Shown: positions 1 to 5,618, counted from the first letter of the stretch. The stretch is 8,279 nucleotides of DNA from Virgibacillus_R byunsanensis (GCF_042675965.1 NZ_JBHTKJ010000069.1:1-8279); one strand, 5' to 3'. Made by a program: numbers and translations. Notes: generated by a model not told the origin, from the sequence alone.

Positions 1-12
1 AATCCTTGAGGA

Positions 13-87
13 AAGGTCCCCTCCTACTTGACCCATTAAGGCTTGGCGATAAGCCAAGTTTTCTAACCAAGTAGAACGTGGGACTTT
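13..87. repeat. Three-tier nested inverted repeat (long imperfect hairpin)
   Basis: Three pairs of complementary arms are nested in order: AAGGTCCC (13-20) with GGGACTTT (80-87), CTACTTG (24-30) with CAAGTAG (68-74), and AAGGCTTGGC (38-47) with GCCAAGTTTT (53-62), around a GATAA loop. Pairing includes a few G-T wobbles. The innermost part (34-62) resembles the sequence at 3255-3283, so at least the core belongs to a dispersed repeat. It lies upstream of the small membrane-protein gene at 164. It could be the end of a repeat element, a structured RNA, or the terminator of a gene left of the window (the T run at 59-62 is short). The pairing is seen directly; the role is inference. Confidence 0.6.
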
Positions 88-163
88 AACTGCACATGGG
101 AACAAAGGAGACACCCCTCCATACTAGGTTGCTCTAATTTACAGTTTAGAAGGGAGAAGCAAA

Positions 164-421
164 ATGGAAGAAACAAATGGTAAGGCTATTGCTTCACTTA
201 TATTGGGAATATTATCGATTGTCTCCCCATACGCCGGTTTAATTCTTGGAATTATTGGTCTGATTCTGGCATCTATTAGCATTAAAGAAATAGCGAGTTC
301 TAACCAACAAGGAAGAGGTTTAGCAGTAGCAGGTAGAGTTTGTAGTATTGTTGGGATATGTATTAATGGTCTCATTTTTTTATTTATGATTGCTGGTTAT
401 TTATTGTTTACGACATTTTAG
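164..421 (+). CDS. Small DUF4190-type membrane protein
   Basis: An 85-residue hydrophobic protein of unknown function, predicted to sit in the cytoplasmic membrane. The ATG start is set by AGGGAG at 151-156, seven bases upstream. There are two hydrophobic hairpin-like segments, about residues 7-42 and 54-83, separated by a short polar loop (KEIASSNQQGRG). Glycine-rich repeats such as LILGI, GLILGIIGLI and GRGLAVAGRVCSIVGI are the pattern seen in DUF4190 family members, which are usually 80-120 residues with two membrane spans. There is no signal peptide cleavage site or catalytic motif. The gene stands alone, with an inverted repeat upstream and 211 bp to the next gene. The family assignment rests on sequence character and is fairly secure; the function is unknown. 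Confidence 0.75.
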   Translation: MEETNGKAIASLILGILSIVSPYAGLILGIIGLILASISIKEIASSNQQGRGLAVAGRVCSIVGICINGLIFLFMIAGYLLFTTF

Positions 422-567
422 AATGGATAGGCCTACCTTATAAAATGGATATTTTCCTAGCATAACATCGCTGGATTTTACATAGGATGAATCATTGTAT
501 AAAATCAAAAAGGTCTTATGTGCTTGTTTTATCGCCAATTTATGAGGGCTGTCTAGTTTTCATTATG

Positions 568-596
568 TTGCATGTGTGGAATGATTAAGCTATTTT
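568..596 (+). promoter_or_regulatory. Candidate sigma-A promoter for the glycosylase gene
   Basis: TTGCAT (568-573) and TATTTT (591-596) are separated by exactly 17 bp, 37 bp before the GTG start at 633. The -35 matches the consensus at four of six positions. The -10 is weak but has the T/A bases at the key positions. A second TATAAA at 615-620 overlaps the ribosome binding site and is less plausible. Confidence 0.45.
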
Positions 597-632
597 AAAT
601 AGGGAATAGAACTGTATAAAGGAGTTTAATAC

Positions 633-1136
633 GTGGCTGAAAAAGTAAATTCGTTTGCGCCAATTATTCCATCAAATCCTAAAGTTCTTATACTTGGTTC
701 CATGCCTGGAGGACTTTCTTTAGAAAAACAAGAGTATTATGGGAACCCGCGAAATCATTTTTGGGATATTCTATTTACGCTTTATAGTCAGGAAAAGTTA
801 GAGGATTACGAAGACAAAATAACATTTGTAAAACGTCGTGGCATTGCGTTATGGGATGCAATTGGTACGTGTTCTCGTGAAGGAAGTCTGGATTCCAATA
901 TTGTAGACGCGGAACCAAATAATATCGAAGGATTACTACAACGTTTTCCTACCATCAAACTAATTGTCTGTAATGGAACGAAATCATATCAGGTTTTCAA
1001 AAAGTATTTTTCTTTAAATGAACTGCATGATGTTAATGTAGTGAAGTTACCATCGACAAGTCCAATACCTGGTCGTTATAACAAAACATTCGCAGGGAAA
1101 GTGGAGGAATGGAAAATCATTTTAGAATATATGTAG
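633..1136 (+). CDS. Uracil-DNA-glycosylase superfamily protein, probable hypoxanthine-DNA glycosylase (family 6 type)
   Basis: A 167-residue cytoplasmic DNA repair enzyme that should remove deaminated bases, most likely hypoxanthine (deoxyinosine) or uracil, to start base excision repair. The start is GTG at 633, supported by AAAGGAG at 618-624 with an 8-base spacer. Visible motifs are LGSMPGGLS (residues 21-29), YYGNPRNHFW (35-44), VCNGTKSY (112-119) and LPSTSPIPGR (139-148). These correspond to the water-activating loop, the NPRN segment and the DNA-minor-groove insertion loop of the superfamily. The asparagines of GNPRN and CNGTK are the polar residues expected in the family 6 active site. 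The full length matches the family (about 160-170 residues). The gene is monocistronic: 211 bp from the upstream gene and convergent with the minus-strand gene downstream. The exact substrate cannot be read from sequence; a Mug/TDG-like specificity is the alternative. Confidence 0.85.
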   Translation: MAEKVNSFAPIIPSNPKVLILGSMPGGLSLEKQEYYGNPRNHFWDILFTLYSQEKLEDYEDKITFVKRRGIALWDAIGTCSREGSLDSNIVDAEPNNIEGLLQRFPTIKLIVCNGTKSYQVFKKYFSLNELHDVNVVKLPSTSPIPGRYNKTFAGKVEEWKIILEYM

Positions 1137-1239
1137 GTTGTATGTCATTTTTACAGTAAGTGGCGACTTAATGTGTGGAAAATGATACACTTAATGTAAG
1201 AAATATAATAATTGAATTATTCAGGTATTGCTCAGTATT

Positions 1240-1295
1240 CGAGCCGCAAGCGGCAACTTGCGACTCGGACAGTTACCCGCAAGGAGCGGCGACTT
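1240..1295. repeat. GC-rich hairpin plus imperfect tandem unit
   Basis: CGAG-c-CGCAAG (1240-1250) pairs with CTTGCG-a-CTCG (1257-1267) around the loop CGGCAA. A related unit follows: CCGCAAG-CGGC-A-ACTT at 1244-1259 recurs as CCGCAAG-GAG-CGGC-G-ACTT at 1277-1295. The GC content contrasts with the AT-rich flanks. There is no T run after the hairpin, so it is not a standard intrinsic terminator. It is probably a remnant of an interspersed repeat. Confidence 0.5.
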
Positions 1296-1306
1296 CGTAC
1301 AATGAT

Positions 1307-1365
1307 CAAGAAAAGTAATTATCCTTAGATCACTTTTACCGGCAGGATGGTTACTTTTTCTCTTG
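1307..1365. repeat. Long imperfect inverted repeat
   Basis: The left arm at 1307-1324 (CAAGAAAAGTAATTATCC) is complementary, with small bulges, to 1345-1365 (GGATGG, then a TTACT/T-rich stretch ending in CTCTTG). The 20-base loop lies at 1325-1344. It could end transcription of the upstream glycosylase gene or be part of a larger structured element, because its right arm can pair instead with 1472-1490. Confidence 0.5.
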
Positions 1366-1490
1366 GCTGTTGACAATTAACAAAACGAGTGTAGCGAACA
1401 TCATCATCAACTCGAGCGTACTGTCAATTGATATCACTTACTTCAACCCCTTTCGTGAGGGGAATTTTAGTCGCCAAGTAAAAGAAGTTA
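1349..1490. repeat. Nested inverted-repeat block
   Basis: The outer arms 1349-1367 and 1472-1490 (GCCAAGTAAAAGAAGTTAC) are imperfect reverse complements over about 19 bases. Inside them TTGACA (1370-1375) pairs with TGTCAA (1422-1427), and CGAGT (1386-1390) pairs with ACTCG (1410-1414). A separate small hairpin CCCCT-TTCGTG-AGGGG sits at 1447-1462. The ordered nesting suggests a folded RNA or a degenerate miniature repeat. No reading frame of note runs through it. Function unknown. Confidence 0.45.
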
Positions 1491-1658
1491 CTCTTATACG
1501 CTTTTAGTGAAGCCACCCTGCGTAACCTGTCCTCCACATTATACTACAAAAGAATTTGTAATGGTTGTAATTTTCTGTAAATGGTACTATGTGCATAGAA
1601 GAACAAGGTTTATTTCAAAAAAGTTAGTCCAATTTATTCATAAAAAATTTCCTATATA

Positions 1659-2759
1659 TTATGAAATAGTGATATGTTTACTTCTATCATGTTTATATTT
1701 TCGATAAAAATCAATCATTGGTTTAACGGTATCTTGTAAGTCAGGACAAATGATTCCTGCTTCATTTAGGTCTGCTACTGCCTGCGTACAATCGTAGGAT
1801 GAGTTAATGATATAATAGTTCGTTGCTTCTTTTTCCACTTGAAGCCATTTACGTATTGGTGCTGCTGACAAAGAAATTCTCAGAACTGAAAGTGGAATGT
1901 TGCCTTTTGGTGTTCTTCCTAGGTAATTTTGAGTCAGTATTTTTTGCAGTTCTCTCATTTTATATGGGTTTGGATCAGTCAGATGGTAGGTTTCACCTTC
2001 ACCAACAGCTGAAGTAGCCAAATAGCTGGTTGCCTTTAGCACATAATCGGATGGTACGAAATTCCCTTCCGTATTTCCCTCACCAATGTAAGGAATAACT
2101 GGTAAGAAGCTTATGTGATCTAATAAATTTAGAAAAAAATAAATTCCATCAAATTTTATAGTCTTACCAGTTTCGGAGTGTCCTTTTACTATTGCTGGCC
2201 GGATTATAGTTGTTGGTAGAGTTTGCTTCAGATCATCTACAAGAACCTCTGCATGGTATTTTGTTTGTTCGTAATGATTTTTAAATGATTGTCCTTCTAC
2301 AAGCTCGTTCTCATATATTTTACCTTCTCGATCTCCAGATACATATGCTGTACTGAAATAAATGTATCGTTCCAGATTTCCTAATGTTTTCACCCAATTG
2401 TTAACGTTTTGGGTGCCATTTATGTTTACATTAAAGGAAATGTCCTTTAGTACAGCCAAGTCATATATAGTTGCCAGATGAAATACATGTGTAACTGATT
2501 CTTGTAAGATTCGGTTTATATCTCGGTCAATCTCCAGGTTAGCTTTTGTAATGTCACCTGAAACAATGGAAAATAAATTTTTACTTACTTTACTTTTTTT
2601 AGCAAGATGGGTGATATCTTTAGTAGCTTGATCTTTAAGATGTGGGAGAACAAGTAAATAAATGTGTTTCATCTGTTTCTTATGATCGTGAATAAGTTGC
2701 TGGATAAGATTACTTGCCAAAAACCCAGGATAACCGGTAAGAAAATAGGTCTGGTTCAT
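1659..2759 (-). CDS. NAD(P)-binding SDR-family oxidoreductase (thioester-reductase/NAD_binding_4 type)
   Basis: A 366-residue cytoplasmic protein of the extended short-chain dehydrogenase family. The N-terminal Rossmann motif TGYPGFLAS (residues 8-16) is a variant of the TGxxGFLG signature of fatty-acyl reductase/thioester-reductase domains. It is followed by SGDIT (68-72), HLATIYD (94-100), the serine-containing strand YFSTAYVSG (134-142) and the catalytic Tyr163-x-x-x-Lys167 (YEQTK). The C-terminal part has the NFVPSDYV-type segment typical of this group. There are no acyl-carrier or adenylation domains, so it is a stand-alone reductase or epimerase of unknown substrate. I chose ATG 2759 because AGGGG (2772-2768) lies 8 bases upstream; the ATG at 2777 would add six residues and has no ribosome binding site. 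The gene is divergent from the T-box operon. An 18-bp palindrome overlaps its probable -10 region. Confidence 0.8.
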   Translation of the reverse strand: MNQTYFLTGYPGFLASNLIQQLIHDHKKQMKHIYLLVLPHLKDQATKDITHLAKKSKVSKNLFSIVSGDITKANLEIDRDINRILQESVTHVFHLATIYDLAVLKDISFNVNINGTQNVNNWVKTLGNLERYIYFSTAYVSGDREGKIYENELVEGQSFKNHYEQTKYHAEVLVDDLKQTLPTTIIRPAIVKGHSETGKTIKFDGIYFFLNLLDHISFLPVIPYIGEGNTEGNFVPSDYVLKATSYLATSAVGEGETYHLTDPNPYKMRELQKILTQNYLGRTPKGNIPLSVLRISLSAAPIRKWLQVEKEATNYYIINSSYDCTQAVADLNEAGIICPDLQDTVKPMIDFYRKYKHDRSKHITIS

Positions 2760-2767
2760 ATGTACAA

Positions 2768-2772
2768 CCCCT
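2768..2772 (-). promoter_or_regulatory. Ribosome binding site deciding the SDR start
   Basis: AGGGG on the minus strand with an 8-base spacer to ATG 2759. It falls inside the longer possible frame beginning at 2777, which argues that the shorter start is used. Confidence 0.6.
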
Positions 2773-2783
2773 ATCATGAAATG

Positions 2784-2801
2784 TATAATAGATCTATTAT
2801 A
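2784..2801. promoter_or_regulatory. 18-bp perfect palindrome overlapping the SDR promoter (candidate operator)
   Basis: TATAATAGATCTATTATA is its own reverse complement over all 18 bases. It contains TATAAT on both strands. On the minus strand the TATAAT at 2801-2796 is well placed as the -10 of the SDR gene, whose start codon is 37 bp downstream. A dimeric repressor (for example of the TetR or MarR type) bound here would block that promoter. An AT-rich palindrome can arise by chance, and no regulator gene is adjacent. Confidence 0.45.
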
Positions 2802-2840
2802 TCTTTTTTTTAATTACTTCTAATTTTATAAAAACTCATC

Positions 2841-2869
2841 TTGCATTATGTAACTTTTTTATGTAGAAT
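2841..2869 (+). promoter_or_regulatory. Sigma-A promoter of the T-box leader
   Basis: TTGCAT (2841-2846) and TAGAAT (2864-2869) have a 17-bp spacer. Transcription would begin near 2876, about 23 bases before the base of T-box Stem I at 2899. This is the usual arrangement for T-box leaders, and the position relative to the RNA supports the call. Confidence 0.7.
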
Positions 2870-2898
2870 AAGATTAATTTAAATCATGCACTATAAAA

Positions 2899-3189
2899 AC
2901 GTTGAAGAGGAAAAGTAAGGTTTAGCTATTTTTCGACAGAGAGCTTTGGTAGCTGCAAAGAAGCAAAAATACGAATCTGAACAATGGCCTTTGAGTTTCG
3001 TGCTGAACGTATCAATTGATATTAGTAGGTTCCGACGAGATTTGGTACTCGTTATCCATACCACAGTATAAAAGTCATCTGACTTATGTACTTGCAGAGG
3101 CTGTATGTGTGAGCATGCAGTAAACTAAGGTGGTACCACGTTCATTCAACCACGTCCTTATCGTTTATTCGGTAATGGCGTGGTTTTTT
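2899..3189 (+). ncRNA. T-box leader, probable methionine specificity
   Basis: A tRNA-sensing transcription attenuator in the 5' leader of the SAM hydrolase gene. Stem I closes with ACGTT (2899-2903) and AACGT (3006-3010). The lower helix is AGAGG (2906-2910) with CCTTT (2988-2992), followed by GAG as in other T-boxes. AGTA (2914-2917) forms the 5' side of the specifier loop, GTTTAG (2920-2925) pairs with CTGAAC (2977-2982), and the distal hairpin is CTTTG/CAAAG (2944-2960). The triplet in the specifier position (three bases, a purine, then CCTTTGAG) is ATG at 2984-2986. Stem III is 3101-3107 with 3114-3120. The T-box AAGGTGGTACCACG is at 3127-3140; its UGGU bulge pairs with ACCA of an A73 tRNA. 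That suits tRNA-Met and argues against Trp, Ser and Asn, which have G73. The antiterminator pairs TAAGG (3126-3130) with CCTTA (3156-3160). T-box identity is near certain; Met specificity is likely. Confidence 0.93.
3148..3189 (+). terminator. T-box intrinsic terminator
   Basis: AACCACGTCC-TTATC (3148-3162) pairs with GGTAA-TGGCGTGGTT (3171-3185), with one C-T mismatch and an 8-base loop, followed by six T residues (3184-3189). The 5' arm contains CCTTA, which the antiterminator uses, so the two folds are mutually exclusive. Confidence 0.88.
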
Positions 3190-3197
3190 AATGGCAT

Positions 3198-3283
3198 TTT
3201 TCCAGAAAGGAAACATAAACTCTTATTTCTGGAAAACGCAACTTAGGCTTTCGTCATTAGGGATTGGCATAAGACAAGTTTTT
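3198..3283. repeat. Dispersed repeat copy: hairpin plus GCAACTTAGGCTT core
   Basis: A perfect 11-bp inverted repeat, TTTTCCAGAAA (3198-3208) and TTTCTGGAAAA (3226-3236), is followed at once by CGCAACTTAGGCTTTCG (3237-3253). Next comes a degenerate copy (3255-3283) of the sequence found at 34-62. The right edge of the window (8186 onward) has the same order: hairpin, then TGCAACTAAGGCTTCCG. The element occupies the 5' untranslated region between the T-box terminator and the SAM hydrolase ribosome binding site. Confidence 0.6.
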
Positions 3284-3300
3284 AATAATAATTGATAATG

Positions 3301-3305
3301 GGAGG
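3301..3305 (+). promoter_or_regulatory. Ribosome binding site deciding the SAM hydrolase start
   Basis: GGAGG with a 7-base spacer to ATG 3313. The upstream in-frame TTG 3292 and ATG 3298 lie before or at this site and have no ribosome binding site of their own. Confidence 0.85.
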
Positions 3306-3312
3306 TAATTAC

Positions 3313-4173
3313 ATGAGTAGAAATGTAGTGTTACAAACAGACTTTGGTGTTAGCGATGGTGCAGTGAGTGCAATGTATGGCGTGGCTGTTTCGGTGGATC
3401 GGAACTTGAGAATATTTGATCTAACCCATGATATACCGCAATACAATATATGGGAGGCATCTTATCGACTGTACCAAACAATTACTTATTGGCCTCGGGA
3501 AACGGTATTTGTTTCGGTAGTAGACCCAGGAGTCGGGACATCTAGATTAAGTGTAGTCGTCAGAACACTTGATGGACAATATATTATCACCCCTGACAAT
3601 GGAACATTAACACATATTAAGAAAAATATCGGAATTGCTGAAGCGAGAATCATTGATGAAAATGTAAACCGTCTACCAAAGTCAGGTGAATCATATACAT
3701 TTCATGGGCGTGATATTTATGCTTATACAGGTGCAAGATTAGCTGCAGGTTTAATTACGTATGAGGAGGTGGGGCCTATAATGGAAGCGAAGGAAATTGT
3801 GGAACTCTCCAAACCAGAAGCAACGGTTGAAGAAGGAATAATAGAAGGAAATATCGACATTTTAGATGTGAGATTTGGAAACCTGTGGACTAATATTGGT
3901 CGTGAATTATTCCAGGAAGCATCAATCTCATATGGTGATTCGTTAGAAGTTACCATTTCAAACAACACACAACAGGTATATAAAAATATCATGACGTTTG
4001 GACGATCATTTGCCGATAGCCACTTGGGAGAACCTCTTCTGTATGTAAACTCATTAGATAAATTGGGGGTGGCAATCAACCAAGGCTCATTTGCCAAAGC
4101 GTATCATATTGAAACAGGATCAAACTGGCAAATTATTATTCGAAAAGCACCCGAGATTTTTTTTAGGTCATAA
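3313..4173 (+). CDS. S-adenosyl-L-methionine hydrolase (adenosine-forming), DUF62/SAM hydroxide adenosyltransferase family
   Basis: A 286-residue cytoplasmic enzyme of the fluorinase/chlorinase superfamily. Members of this branch use activated water to split SAM into adenosine and methionine. Visible motifs are LQTDFG (residues 7-12), FDLTHDIPQYNI (35-46), VVDPGVGTSR (69-78), TPDNGTL (93-99) and YTFHGRD (128-134). The family's Asp-Arg-His catalytic triad is present as Asp71, Arg78 and His131. The DPGVG-x-x-R spacing matches the hydrolases, and I do not see the loop insertion that marks fluorinases. The N-terminal half carries these motifs, and the C-terminal half is the smaller beta-barrel domain. 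The start is ATG 3313 with GGAGG seven bases upstream. A T-box leader with a probable Met specifier precedes it, implying induction when tRNA-Met is uncharged. The family call is firm; the physiological role (methionine recovery or SAM control) is inferred. Confidence 0.9.
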   Translation: MSRNVVLQTDFGVSDGAVSAMYGVAVSVDRNLRIFDLTHDIPQYNIWEASYRLYQTITYWPRETVFVSVVDPGVGTSRLSVVVRTLDGQYIITPDNGTLTHIKKNIGIAEARIIDENVNRLPKSGESYTFHGRDIYAYTGARLAAGLITYEEVGPIMEAKEIVELSKPEATVEEGIIEGNIDILDVRFGNLWTNIGRELFQEASISYGDSLEVTISNNTQQVYKNIMTFGRSFADSHLGEPLLYVNSLDKLGVAINQGSFAKAYHIETGSNWQIIIRKAPEIFFRS

Positions 4174-4210
4174 CTAACCCTCTATATAAAATGAATAAAA
4201 AGCATAGTTG

Positions 4211-4239
4211 TTTAAAAATCGAAAAAACTTTGGTATGGT
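4211..4239 (+). promoter_or_regulatory. Weak candidate promoter before the amidohydrolase gene
   Basis: TTTAAA (4211-4216) and TATGGT (4234-4239) have a 17-bp spacer, with TGG just before the -10 (an extended -10 context). It lies 30 bp before ATG 4270. The match is poor, so read-through from the SAM hydrolase gene remains an equal possibility. No hairpin with a T run lies in the 96-bp gap. Confidence 0.3.
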
Positions 4240-4269
4240 TTATAAAAATAGAGATGGAGGATTCTACTA

Positions 4270-5559
4270 ATGAAATTTTTTCTACAAGAAAAGCTGATGC
4301 AAGAATACGATACACAACATGACTATGACGGTATTTCTGGAGAGAGACTGGCAACTCGGTTAGGTGAACTTTCCAAAATTGGATTGACTGATGGGAAAGG
4401 GTCCAACCGACCTGGATATTCAAAAGGAGAGAAACAGGCTAAAGAATTAGTCTCAAGCTGGATGCGTGACGCTGGATTAAAGGTTCATGAAGATGGTGCT
4501 GGAAATGTTTTTGGAAGGTTAGCAGGAAAGAATGATGAATTACCTGCAATTATATGTGGATCTCATGTGGACAGTGTGCCAAATGGTGGACATTTCGATG
4601 GACCACTAGGTGTACTATCTGCCTTAGAAGTTGTAGAAGCATGGAAACAAACCGGATATCAACCAGAAAAGCCATATGAAGTAGTTATTTTCTCAGATGA
4701 AGAGGGCGCACGCTTTAATGGTGGCTTTAACGGAAGCGAAGGATTGTTAGGGATAGGGGACCTTAGTGAAAAAGTAAAACTAAAGGATGTAGCAGGAAAA
4801 AGTTTTTCGGAAGTATTAGATGAAGTTGGGCTAAGCGTCGAGGGCTATTCCAATGCTTCACGGAACTTAGATGATATTGAGATGTTTGTGGAAGTACATA
4901 TTGAGCAAGGTAAGCGATTAGAAAAGGAAAATTTACCATGCGGAATTGTAACAGGAATTGCCGGTCCTTGCTGGTTGGAGTTTACGTTTGGCGGAGATGC
5001 AGGGCATGCTGGCAATACGCCAATGAATGATCGAAAAGACGCATTGGTTGCTGCAAGTGATTTTATTATGGAAGTAAATAAACTGCCATCTCAAGTAAGT
5101 GACTCGGCGGTGGCAACAGTTGGGAAATTGAACGTAGAACCAAACGGTGTGAATGTTATACCTGGAAAAGTGACGTTGTATGTAGACATTCGTGATATTC
5201 ACAAGGAAACCCGTGATGATTTAGTTGATCGGGTGTTGAAATTAAGTGGAGTTATCTCAGAAAAGCATGATGTTACCATCAATCACGAGGAAAAGATGCG
5301 TGTTACTCCAATCCCAATTGAAGAGGAAGTTCAACAAAAGCTGGAACATGCATTCCAAGAAAAAGGTATCCGCCCCTTTAAATTACCAAGTGGTGCTGGA
5401 CATGATGCTATGATTGTAGGTGCAAAACTACCAGTAGCAATGATTTTCACCCAAAGTAAAGACGGAATCAGTCATAACCCGGATGAATGGTCTGATTTAG
5501 ATGATTGTGTGCAGACAGTTCATGGATTAAAACACTTTTTGGAGCGTATGCAAGGATAA
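4270..5559 (+). CDS. M20-family Zn-dependent amidohydrolase (N-carbamoyl-L-amino-acid hydrolase / allantoate amidohydrolase type)
   Basis: A 429-residue cytoplasmic metallo-hydrolase that cleaves an N-carbamoyl (ureido) group, releasing ammonia and CO2. Family substrates are N-carbamoyl-L-amino acids or allantoate. The dinuclear-metal ligands are visible: His99 (GSHVDSV), Asp110 (GHFDGPLG), Glu144/145 (SDEEGARF), His210 (VEVHIEQG) and His402 (GISHNPDEW). The lid/dimerisation domain carries GHAGNTPM (residues 245-252, His246) and NVIPGKV (295-301), and GAGHDA (376-381) holds another conserved His. The family is usually 405-420 residues; the extra length is an N-terminal extension. ATG 4270 is preceded by GGAGG (4256-4260) with a 9-base spacer. 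Met10 is a possible internal start without its own site. No hydantoinase or allantoin genes are nearby, so the substrate is open. It follows the SAM hydrolase gene by 96 bp in the same direction. Confidence 0.85.
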   Translation: MKFFLQEKLMQEYDTQHDYDGISGERLATRLGELSKIGLTDGKGSNRPGYSKGEKQAKELVSSWMRDAGLKVHEDGAGNVFGRLAGKNDELPAIICGSHVDSVPNGGHFDGPLGVLSALEVVEAWKQTGYQPEKPYEVVIFSDEEGARFNGGFNGSEGLLGIGDLSEKVKLKDVAGKSFSEVLDEVGLSVEGYSNASRNLDDIEMFVEVHIEQGKRLEKENLPCGIVTGIAGPCWLEFTFGGDAGHAGNTPMNDRKDALVAASDFIMEVNKLPSQVSDSAVATVGKLNVEPNGVNVIPGKVTLYVDIRDIHKETRDDLVDRVLKLSGVISEKHDVTINHEEKMRVTPIPIEEEVQQKLEHAFQEKGIRPFKLPSGAGHDAMIVGAKLPVAMIFTQSKDGISHNPDEWSDLDDCVQTVHGLKHFLERMQG

Positions 5560-5590
5560 TACTGTTCATGATATTGTGACATCTTACACG

Positions 5591-5618
5591 TTAAACACCT
5601 TCATTTATCATTTATAAT
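5591..5618 (+). promoter_or_regulatory. Candidate promoter for the ctaG-like gene
   Basis: A perfect TATAAT (5613-5618) has a weak -35, TTAAAC (5591-5596), with a 16-bp spacer. It sits about 40 bp before the GTG start at 5660, within a 100-bp intergenic gap that has no clear terminator for the upstream gene. Confidence 0.45.

Larger units (their letters stand above)
1137..1658. other. Gene-free convergent intergenic region with dense secondary structure
   Basis: About 520 bp lie between the glycosylase gene (+) and the dehydrogenase gene (-). No convincing coding sequence is visible. Its middle part (1240-1490) is richer in inverted repeats than any other stretch of the window, and its first 60 bases look more GC-rich than the surroundings. 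The last 150 bp (about 1510-1658) are AT-rich without obvious structure. On the minus strand a TATAAT (1543-1538) occurs without a good -35 partner, so transcription from it is only a possibility. Confidence 0.6.

Noticed and set aside
139..375. Antisense open frame over the DUF4190 gene
   Set aside because: It mirrors a real gene with a good ribosome binding site and family character; the antisense product shows no motif.
1166..1197. Nine-base direct repeat ACTTAATGT (1166-1174 and 1189-1197)
   Set aside because: It is short, AT-rich and has only two copies, with no insertion between them; chance is a sufficient explanation.
1507..1707. Open frame of 66 codons on the plus strand starting GTG
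   Set aside because: It has no ribosome binding site, no recognisable protein pattern, and runs into the 3' end of the minus-strand SDR gene.
2985..2987. TGG (Trp) as the T-box specifier
   Set aside because: The base after it would be C rather than the usual purine, and the UGGU bulge does not match the G73 discriminator of tRNA-Trp.
4177..4254. CTCTAT/ATAGAG inverted repeat flanking the amidohydrolase leader
   Set aside because: Six AT-rich base pairs around a loop of some 60 bases, with no T run, give no convincing terminator or operator.
4163..4423. Minus-strand open frame over the gap between the SAM hydrolase and amidohydrolase genes
   Set aside because: It overlaps the start of a well-supported plus-strand gene, and the product has no recognisable features.
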